DNA of 37,731 nucleotides from the NCBI GenBank assembly GCA_021801785.1, contig JAJYXL010000017.1, forward strand, positions 3,247-40,977. The letters are read 5' to 3'. The DNA is from Microcaldota archaeon. GTDB taxonomy: Archaea; Micrarchaeota; Micrarchaeia; Micrarchaeales; Micrarchaeaceae. Below, one piece after another: positions 31,805 through 37,731 of the stretch. The notes beneath the pieces were generated by a model. The model searched no databases, had not been told where the DNA came from, and worked only from the letters and a program-made list of their open reading frames with translations. Numbering within the stretch: the first letter of the stretch is position 1; each line of letters starts with the position of its first letter. Made by a program: the position numbers and the translations under genes.

Positions 31805-32341
31805 TTACCTATTATACGTTAAAAACACGCTGTTCGTTATACCGCTTCTAGATCTCCTTACAACACCTTTGTTCTCGAGATTCTTAAGCAGCCTGTGCAC
31901 CTTCACCTTGGAGTATCCGGTAAGGCCTATAAGATCGGATTGAAGGGATTTGCCATCCCTAGACTTCAAGATATTGACTATCTCCATCTCCTGCCTGCTG
32001 AGTACCGAGTTTATTATCATATCTCTGTCCTTTCTGAGCCTATATTTACGTTCAGAATCGAAGCTCCTCTTATACACCTTCCTATACAGCCCGAATAGGG
32101 TATTACCGGCGATAACAAGAAGAAATCCTCCAATAAAGGGTATTACAAAATCGAATATTACACCCACTATATTTGTGCTAAGGTCTCTTACCGATCTGAT
32201 AACATAGAATCCGCCAAATAGGGCTAATGTAAATGTTATCCCTCTTATCACTGCGATAATCATCAGCACTATTCCTACAGAGAATATGATAATTCCGAAT
32301 CTATGTATCCTCTCTTTATCCTCGATATCAAAATTTAGCAT
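31805..32341 (-). CDS. Membrane-anchored winged-helix regulator
   Basis: 178 residues. Two hydrophobic hairpins (about residues 14-50 and 58-85) precede a basic linker and a C-terminal winged helix (about 110-178): RQEMEIVNILKSRDGKSLQSDL, then LTGYSKVKVHRLLKNLENKGVVRRSRSG, with recognition helix SKVKVHRLLKNLE. A membrane-bound DNA-binding protein probably sensing something at the membrane. Divergent from the small winged-helix gene at 32390, sharing the AT-rich gap. Confidence 0.75.
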   Translation of the reverse strand: MLNFDIEDKERIHRFGIIIFSVGIVLMIIAVIRGITFTLALFGGFYVIRSVRDLSTNIVGVIFDFVIPFIGGFLLVIAGNTLFGLYRKVYKRSFDSERKYRLRKDRDMIINSVLSRQEMEIVNILKSRDGKSLQSDLIGLTGYSKVKVHRLLKNLENKGVVRRSRSGITNSVFLTYNR

Positions 32342-32389
32342 ATATTAATATATCATGACTGTATTATTAAATACATATTGCTTCTTAAG

Positions 32390-32674
32390 ATGTTGATATT
32401 CATGGGAGAGACCGAGTCATTCTTATTTAAAGACAAACAGGCAAAATTACTCATTGCGCTTAAAAGCAAACAGGGCGATATGAATGTATCCGCTCTGGCC
32501 AGTAATACCGGGGTTACATACGTACATGCCTGCAACTTCATAAAGAGGTGTACGGAAAAAGGGATCATAAAGTCGGAGAGGAGGGGCAAGGAGAAATACC
32601 TATCTCTGACCGAGAAAGGCGTGAAGGTTGCAGATCTGATATCGGCGATATACACAACAATTCTTGAGCCCTAA
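32390..32674 (+). CDS. Small winged-helix DNA-binding protein
   Basis: 94 residues from ATG 32390 (another in-frame ATG is at 32402 and may be the start). A compact MarR/PadR-like winged helix: QAKLLIALKSKQGDMNVSALA, recognition helix TYVHACNFIKRCTEKG, wing SERRGKEKYLSLTEKG. Probable transcription regulator. Its stop is 2 nt from the stop of the convergent secretion ATPase. Confidence 0.75.
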   Translation: MLIFMGETESFLFKDKQAKLLIALKSKQGDMNVSALASNTGVTYVHACNFIKRCTEKGIIKSERRGKEKYLSLTEKGVKVADLISAIYTTILEP

Positions 32675-32676
32675 AA

Positions 32677-33990
32677 TCATATCCTTATTATTGGCGATGC
32701 ATCTTTGAGTCCTATCCTGTTAAGTAGGTTCTCCGGCTCATCGTAATACTCCTGAACCGAATCGCTTATCTCAGCTATGCTCCTCTTTCCGAGCTCATTC
32801 AGTGTTGAGAGTATAACAGAGCGTAGCCTCTCTTCAGCAACTATATCAGAAGGTTCAACACCTATGGCTTTAGATATCGTATCTCTGTACGATACGCTAG
32901 GCAGTATATCCGTAGATTTTCCGGTTTTATAATCGTACCTGTAAAGGTCTGATAGCAGTATCTGCGTCTCCCTGCCGGATATCTCAGAAACCTGAACCAC
33001 CCTCCTATTCATTCCACTCCTCGTATGTACTCTTGACAGCATTACTATTGCATCTATTACCGGTATTATGTCTTCCGGAACATTCATCGGCGAGTGGCTG
33101 AGCCTATTTATTACATCTCTGGCAGATGACGCATGTATTGTCGATATGGACATCTTACCTATATTCATAACAGATAGCATGTCCTTTGCCTCTGCGCCCC
33201 TTACCTCACCAACCACTATCGCGTCAGCTCTCATCCTCATCGCCGCCTTTATAAGATCCTCTAATGACATATTCTCATTCGTCTCCAGATTGACGCTATT
33301 CTCGAATATCTCCGTATTCAGCTCATACGTCTCCTCTATAGTCACCAGCCTAAGGTCTGGCCTGAAAAACGAGAGCATAGAATTTAATAGAGTGGTCTTT
33401 CCAGATGCAGCTATTCCGCCTATAAGTATATTGGCCGGCCTTATCCTGAATCCATCCAGATATAGCCACAACCTGGCCGCTATCTTGTAATCCAACTCGC
33501 CCAAATTTATTAGGTCCAGTATGCTAAGCGGTTTATTGCTAAAGTTACGTATTGTCACGTTATACCCTTTCGGAGAAGAGACTATGTTTGCCCTACTTCC
33601 TCCATCCATATGTACATCGAGTATATTCCCATCAGCTATCTGATTTGTAGAGTATAATTTTAACTTCTTTACAACCCTATCCAACCCCTCACTGTCAAAA
33701 TCCGCATCTGTCACCCTGACATATCCGCTTTTAGAATCGTAAACGAATGTACTCTTTGTGTTATTTATCATAATGTCTTCTATATTCGACATCCTAAGAA
33801 AATTATCTATCTTGCCTAAGTTGATAATATCGGTATATATCTCATTTATCTCACCATCGGTTATCTTGCTCTCTATACTGAGAAGGGTCCTCTTCAACAA
33901 TGCAAATCTATCCTCTTCTGACAAATTAACGAACTTACTCTCAAGCGCATCCAATGCCTTGTCCTCTATGGCAATCAACCTATTATCCAT
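32677..33990 (-). CDS. Type II/IV secretion system ATPase (TadA/VirB11/PilT family)
   Basis: 437 residues. N-terminal domain followed by Walker A GGIAASGKTT (191-200), Asp box VTIEETYELN, Walker B ADAIVVGEVRGAEA and His box STIHASS. This is the CpaF/TadA-like branch that powers archaeal pili, archaella or secretion. No partner membrane platform (TadB/C) is in the window. The pilin-like protein at 28686-29762 may be a substrate. Start ATG 33990 with an AT-rich promoter upstream. Confidence 0.92.
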   Translation of the reverse strand: MDNRLIAIEDKALDALESKFVNLSEEDRFALLKRTLLSIESKITDGEINEIYTDIINLGKIDNFLRMSNIEDIMINNTKSTFVYDSKSGYVRVTDADFDSEGLDRVVKKLKLYSTNQIADGNILDVHMDGGSRANIVSSPKGYNVTIRNFSNKPLSILDLINLGELDYKIAARLWLYLDGFRIRPANILIGGIAASGKTTLLNSMLSFFRPDLRLVTIEETYELNTEIFENSVNLETNENMSLEDLIKAAMRMRADAIVVGEVRGAEAKDMLSVMNIGKMSISTIHASSARDVINRLSHSPMNVPEDIIPVIDAIVMLSRVHTRSGMNRRVVQVSEISGRETQILLSDLYRYDYKTGKSTDILPSVSYRDTISKAIGVEPSDIVAEERLRSVILSTLNELGKRSIAEISDSVQEYYDEPENLLNRIGLKDASPIIRI

Positions 33991-34039
33991 CTAAGCACCG
34001 ATAAATGTTTACCTAAATCAACATATAAAACCATATATC

Positions 34040-35194
34040 TCAAGTCTGTACTATAGAATTCACTATAAAATCCGGATCGTATTTAATCAACGATTGATAA
34101 GACTCGCCGGTGCCGAAGAATAGTATCGGTATGCCTGTCACGTCAGATATCGATATCGCATTACCTCCTTTCGCATCGCAGTCGAGTTTTGTAAGTATTA
34201 TCCCATCTATCTTTACAAACTTATTAAATTCTGATATCTGTATGGGAATCACGTTTCCTGAAGTGCTCTCCCCAATATATATGACCAGGTCTGGCTTAGA
34301 TATCCTCACTATCTTCTGGACCTCCATAATGAGGTTCTTATTTGTCTCCTGCCGTCCGGCAGTGTCGATGAGTACAACATTCAACCTGTGGGCCTTAGCG
34401 TACTCTATGGCATTAAATGCTATGCTTGCCGGATCGGCACCATACTCTCCCCGTATCACCGGAACACCGACCTTTGCAGCGTGATGTTCTGTCTGTTCTA
34501 TCGCAGCAGCCCTGAAAGTATCGCTCGCAGATATCACACAGCTTATCCCATTCTGCTTAAACATATATGCAACCTTGGCAATTGTCGTTGTCTTTCCTGT
34601 CCCATTAGGCCCTAAGAATAGTATCCTGACTGGCTGGGCATCTGCAGCTCTGTCTCTAACATATCTAAGAATATCAACACCATCTCCCTTACCCTTCAAT
34701 ATGCTAAGAAGCGAATCCCTCACCTCGCCTATTATCTCAGATCTCATATTCTTATAATCGAACTTAGTCGAATGCAACCTATCAGACATAAGTTTTGTGA
34801 ATTTCTCTGTTGTCTCTTGTGCTACGTCAGACTGCAGCATCGATATGCTTAATGTGTCTAAAAAGTTTTCTATCTCAGGCTCGCTGAGCGAAATATTCCT
34901 GACTATCGCGCCCTTTATCCTTGTCTTAAGCGATAGCTTTATGTCTGTAGGGTTCAAACCCTTATCCTCTCTCTTACTGGCACTCGTCTCCTTTCCAATC
35001 CCTTCCGGGCTCTCCCGTTCTGTCTGCTCGACTACAGTTGTCTCTGCAGATACTACCTCATCTTCTACCTTCAATTCATTATTCTCGATTTTGCTCCCGC
35101 CAATATCATCTATATGTTGCTCTTCTTTGCTCTCTTTATTAGAGATAAAAGAATTTACAACGCTTGAGAGCTTCTTCTTAAGTCCATCAAATAT
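34040..35194 (-). CDS. ftsY: Signal recognition particle receptor FtsY, apparent AUA start
   Basis: 384 residues from ATA at 35194. The first residues (I-FDGLKKKLSSVVNSF) equal the usual archaeal FtsY start MFDGLKKKLSS; an acidic/Lys-rich linker follows, then the NG domain: G1 GPNGTGKTTT (about 195-204), DTFRAAAIEQ, DTAGRQETN and TKLDCDAKGG. GTP-dependent docking of SRP at the membrane. An in-frame TAA at 35197-35195 directly precedes ATA; the first standard start is TTG at 35074, which would delete the conserved N-terminus. A GGGTGAT Shine-Dalgarno ends 4 nt before ATA and contains the stop codon of the upstream glycosyltransferase. Confidence 0.9.
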   Translation of the reverse strand: MFDGLKKKLSSVVNSFISNKESKEEQHIDDIGGSKIENNELKVEDEVVSAETTVVEQTERESPEGIGKETSASKREDKGLNPTDIKLSLKTRIKGAIVRNISLSEPEIENFLDTLSISMLQSDVAQETTEKFTKLMSDRLHSTKFDYKNMRSEIIGEVRDSLLSILKGKGDGVDILRYVRDRAADAQPVRILFLGPNGTGKTTTIAKVAYMFKQNGISCVISASDTFRAAAIEQTEHHAAKVGVPVIRGEYGADPASIAFNAIEYAKAHRLNVVLIDTAGRQETNKNLIMEVQKIVRISKPDLVIYIGESTSGNVIPIQISEFNKFVKIDGIILTKLDCDAKGGNAISISDVTGIPILFFGTGESYQSLIKYDPDFIVNSIVQT

Positions 35195-35198
35195 TTAT

Positions 35199-35205
35199 AT
35201 CACCC
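35199..35205 (-). promoter_or_regulatory. Shine-Dalgarno of ftsY within the upstream stop
   Basis: GGGTGAT on the minus strand, 4 nt before ATA at 35194; its TGA is the stop of the glycosyltransferase, so the two genes are translationally coupled. Confidence 0.6.
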
Positions 35206-35883
35206 GAAAAGATGAGATACTATGGTCTTTAATATTATATAACCGTCTCTAAATGTTTTAAGATTGCTATTCCCATAAGCCCTCTTCTTCTCGAAGCTTG
35301 GTATCTCTATAACTCTGAGTCCGGCCAACTTGGATCTTATGCTAATCTCTGTCTCTATTCCGAAACCGTCCTCTTTCAAGCTCAACCTCTTAATGACATC
35401 CCTTCTAAACCCCCTATATCCATAACACATATCTGTGTAGTTCGTTTTATATAATATATTTACCATCCCGACAAAGAATTTATTGCCCAGTTTTCTTAAA
35501 AGCGAGATGTCCTCTGTACCGCCTCCAGTTATAAATCTGGAGCCCATACACATATCATATCCCATCTCTATGCTCGCAACGATTAGCTTTATCTCTTCTG
35601 GCCTATTTGACAGATCCGCATCTATTGATATAATTATCTTACCCTGTGCGATCTCAAAACCCTTTCTGAGCTGGCGCCCCTTCCCCTTCTCGTAAACAAT
35701 TACCTTTGTAGCTCCTGCCCTCTTAGCATACTCTACTGTATTGTCAGTTGATCCTCCATCAACCACTATTATCTCATAATTAAGATCCTTTATAATCCTC
35801 TTTATACCTTTTATCGCCTCTGTTATATTCCTCTCCTCGTTGAGGGTTGGTATTACCACACTTATGTAAGGCTCTCTTCGCAT
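35200..35883 (-). CDS. Family 2 glycosyltransferase (DPM1/AglD-like)
   Basis: 227 residues, GT-A fold: VVIPTLNEERNI, IIVVDGGSTDNTVEYA, IISIDADLSNRP (the DxD nucleotide-sugar site) and a C-terminal RAYGNSNLKTFRDG. No membrane anchor is clear. Transfers a sugar from a nucleotide donor, possibly to a dolichol lipid for surface glycosylation. In one operon with the upstream surface protein (adjacent stop and start) and ftsY. Confidence 0.88.
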   Translation of the reverse strand: MRREPYISVVIPTLNEERNITEAIKGIKRIIKDLNYEIIVVDGGSTDNTVEYAKRAGATKVIVYEKGKGRQLRKGFEIAQGKIIISIDADLSNRPEEIKLIVASIEMGYDMCMGSRFITGGGTEDISLLRKLGNKFFVGMVNILYKTNYTDMCYGYRGFRRDVIKRLSLKEDGFGIETEISIRSKLAGLRVIEIPSFEKKRAYGNSNLKTFRDGYIILKTIVSHLFG

Positions 35884-36732
35884 CTACTTACCTGACTTAG
35901 TCCTTCCGCGCCTCCTCTTTCTGATGAATAGAGACAGTACGATAAGTATAACTATTACTATTATAACCGCTATTATAACATAGACTCCAATACCGAGAAC
36001 ATTCTGGTTTACCGACTCCAAAAATAATATGTCATCCGGAAATGTGGAATAGTGTACGCCATTAGCTATGTAATATGCATAGAAACCTATTACAAAAGAG
36101 CTGTTTGTGAGAGATGCTGTCGACAGACTCTTGACAGAGAAGGTCAGATTAGCTATGCTCCCCGGCTTTATTGTTACATTATAACTGCTCGGAGTTATAT
36201 TGAAGTTTAATGGTCCGAACGGATACACGGTTGCATTCACGCTCCTTCTGCCAAAGTTTATCACATGAACTCTGGAAATTCCGGAATAGGTTCCTGTCTT
36301 TGTAAGGCTCACATTAGTTATACTTATATTAGATACAGAACCGGAATTAACGTAGTAAATGCATGGGAATGTGCTGAATATCACAGATCCCGTCTGTTTG
36401 TACTTCACATTGAATAAACCGACATATGTTCCGGGAATATCGGAGAAATTATCTAGCTTAAAAGTGAAGATCTCGTTTCCCGGAGCGAAGTCGCTGCTTA
36501 TAAACTCATCATTCATTGTGTGTACTCCGCCCAAACTTGGCAGTATCTCCAGATTCTGTGCCGCTGAGTTACCACTATTCTGAAGCGTAAAATTTAAGGT
36601 ATTTGACGCAGCGCTAACAACGGATATCTGGCATGATCCGGTAAGTGTAACGGTGGTGCTCGCATAGGTAACATTAGATAATAGCATCATGCACATTAGT
36701 GAGAATATAAAACCTATTTTATACAATCGCAT
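35884..36732 (-). CDS. Surface protein with CARDB-like domains and C-terminal anchor
   Basis: 282 residues from ATG 36732, chosen for the AGGTGG Shine-Dalgarno 8-10 nt upstream; an ATG-like start at 36744 is less likely. Signal peptide LYKIGFIFSLMCMMLLSNVTYA, then two Ig-like/COG1361-type units (LTGSCQISVVSAASNTLNFTLQ ... GTYVGLFNVKY and LTKTGTYSGISRVHVINFG ... IANLTFSVKS, shown in parts), several sequons, and a C-terminal helix (YVIIAVIIVIVILIVLSLF) with a basic tail RKRRRGRTKSGK. Exported, membrane-anchored by the tail. Function unknown; divergent from the radical SAM gene. Confidence 0.8.
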   Translation of the reverse strand: MRLYKIGFIFSLMCMMLLSNVTYASTTVTLTGSCQISVVSAASNTLNFTLQNSGNSAAQNLEILPSLGGVHTMNDEFISSDFAPGNEIFTFKLDNFSDIPGTYVGLFNVKYKQTGSVIFSTFPCIYYVNSGSVSNISITNVSLTKTGTYSGISRVHVINFGRRSVNATVYPFGPLNFNITPSSYNVTIKPGSIANLTFSVKSLSTASLTNSSFVIGFYAYYIANGVHYSTFPDDILFLESVNQNVLGIGVYVIIAVIIVIVILIVLSLFIRKRRRGRTKSGK

Positions 36733-36765
36733 TATAACGACCACCTAGATATACGTATAAAAAGG

Positions 36766-36773
36766 TATAAATA
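36766..36773 (+). promoter_or_regulatory. TATA box of the radical SAM gene
   Basis: TATAAATA about 28 nt before the ATG at 36797, so the mRNA should be nearly leaderless. Confidence 0.6.
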
Positions 36774-36796
36774 ACTAAAAGTCGACATTCAAAAGT

Positions 36797-37731
36797 ATGG
36801 ACTCTATGAAGATGTTCGGCCTTGCAAACACCGCACTTATAAGCAACTTCGGCAGGCTGAGCCGGCCCTACAAGCTGAATTTCTCTATAACCTACTGGTG
36901 CCAGTCCAGGTGCCTAACATGCAACATATGGCAGATGAAGCCAAAGGGAGAGCTCACAATAGACGAGATAAGGGAGTTCGCAAAGAGGAATAACTATTTC
37001 AGATGGGTCGAGCTGACTGGCGGGGAGCCATTCCTAAGGGGCGATATCGTTGATATAGCAAAGGCGTTTTATGAGAACTCAAAGGGATTGTATATGTTAA
37101 CAATGCCAACAAATTCTCTCTGCGATCACGATATGGTGGAGAGGAAGATCAGGCAGATTCTCGAACTAGGCATACCGCGTATAGCTATAACAGTGAGTCT
37201 CGATGGATACAGAGAGCTTGAAGATAAGATACGCGGGGTGCCGGGGAATTACGATAAAGCAATCGATATGTTCAGACGCCTGCAAAATCTCAAGAAGGAG
37301 TATGGTAACCTGGAAATCTTCTTCGGATATACGATCAGCAAATTTAACGAGGGGCAGCTCGAGAGGACATTCGAAGAGGTAAGGCGCGACATTCCGGAAT
37401 TGACGCGAAACAGCTTCCATATAAATGTGAGCCAGATATCGTCAAACTACTATTCGAACAGCGTCCTGGATATAAAACCAAATAGTAATATACTCGTGGA
37501 AGACCTCAATAATTTTATAAGGGAGAGGAAGGGGGGTCTCGATCCTCTCCAACTGGTCGAGAGCATATTCCTGAAGAAGCTGCTATATTACGCGCAGACA
37601 GGCGAGCCTCCGATGAGGAGCAGGAGCCTCGACGCATCCCTATTTATGGACAGTTTCGGTAACTTATATCCGTCTATAATGTGGGATAAGAAGGTATCGA
37701 ATATACGCGAGATAGATTTCGATATATCGCG
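36797..37731 (+). CDS. Radical SAM enzyme, C-terminus cut by window edge
   Basis: Frame open from ATG 36797 to the right edge (311 codons). The 4Fe-4S site is CQSRCLTC (CX3CX2C, about residues 36-43), followed by VELTGGEPFLRGDI, the SAM-binding GGEP motif, and later TVSLDGYRELEDKIRG. A domain order as in PqqE/MoaA-like proteins with a C-terminal SPASM or twitch region, but that part is missing from the window, so the substrate is open. DSFGNLYPSIMW near the end resembles the start of a SPASM-type region. Confidence 0.85.
   Translation, partial: MDSMKMFGLANTALISNFGRLSRPYKLNFSITYWCQSRCLTCNIWQMKPKGELTIDEIREFAKRNNYFRWVELTGGEPFLRGDIVDIAKAFYENSKGLYMLTMPTNSLCDHDMVERKIRQILELGIPRIAITVSLDGYRELEDKIRGVPGNYDKAIDMFRRLQNLKKEYGNLEIFFGYTISKFNEGQLERTFEEVRRDIPELTRNSFHINVSQISSNYYSNSVLDIKPNSNILVEDLNNFIRERKGGLDPLQLVESIFLKKLLYYAQTGEPPMRSRSLDASLFMDSFGNLYPSIMWDKKVSNIREIDFDIS

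Noticed and set aside
34040..35074. FtsY starting at TTG 35074
   Set aside because: It would lose FDGLKKKLSS, which is conserved in archaeal FtsY, and no Shine-Dalgarno precedes it.

Overview
The window comes from a compact archaeal genome, most likely a DPANN archaeon of the ARMAN/Micrarchaeota kind. The basis is the archaeal information-processing set (RNA polymerase D and N, L18e, KEOPS Cgi121, XPF/ERCC4 nuclease, FtsY, UbiA-type ether-lipid prenyltransferase), TATA boxes about 28-35 nt ahead of most starts, class III signal peptides reading QTAIEF, a DUF2341 surface protein and several intron-bearing tRNAs. The lineage is inferred from gene style; no database search was possible. Genes are packed tightly: several convergent pairs overlap by 9-38 bp.

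Layout. 1-2473: large surface protein (cut by the left edge) and a rhodanese, both minus. 2551-3342: RPA-like single-strand DNA-binding protein. 3345-6080: CDC48-type double AAA ATPase with a multi-pass membrane N-terminus. 6182-6393: tRNA-Tyr (canonical intron) and tRNA-Asp; the latter overlaps the 3' end of truD. 7725-10572: nitrate/taurine-type ABC transporter with a detached AAA-associated domain, a double-length permease and an ATPase. 10629-14497: six tandem paralogues with LRV-like repeats, each with its own TATA box, plus a short remnant of a second copy of the neighbouring phosphatase's C-terminus. 14598-15344: histidine phosphatase. 15405-15497: candidate structured RNA. 15676-18509: 23S rRNA standing alone, with its own promoter and processing stem. 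18696-24450: cgi121, XPF-type nuclease, flippase, pyrG, thpR and a CheD-like protein. 24582-27696: the conserved archaeal rpoD - tRNA-Leu - L18e - L13 - S9 - rpoN - tRNA-Pro - S2 cluster. 27688-30512: UbiA prenyltransferase, a pilin-like protein with an SSSTL repeat, and a membrane-anchored exported protein. 30518-37731: tRNA-Arg, rnhB, PRC-barrel protein, two winged-helix proteins, type II/IV secretion ATPase, ftsY, glycosyltransferase, surface protein and a truncated radical SAM enzyme.

Most striking signals. (1) The 23S peptidyl-transferase centre departs from near-universal bases at many positions, yet most paired changes are compensated on the opposite strand, so it looks functional. (2) tRNA-Pro appears to carry two introns inside its T-arm and tRNA-Arg one; the T-loop introns share boundary sequences. 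(3) rnhB and ftsY have no usable AUG/GUG/UUG that keeps their conserved N-termini; both have a GGTGAT Shine-Dalgarno 4-5 nt before a non-standard start codon (AUU and AUA). (4) The six-gene LRV-like array is an unexplained expanded family.

How the genes fit together. Much of the window serves translation and RNA maturation (23S, five tRNAs, TruD, ThpR, Cgi121, ribosomal proteins). A second theme is the cell surface: DUF2341 and pilin-like proteins, secretion ATPase, FtsY, flippase, glycosyltransferase and the membrane AAA ATPase.
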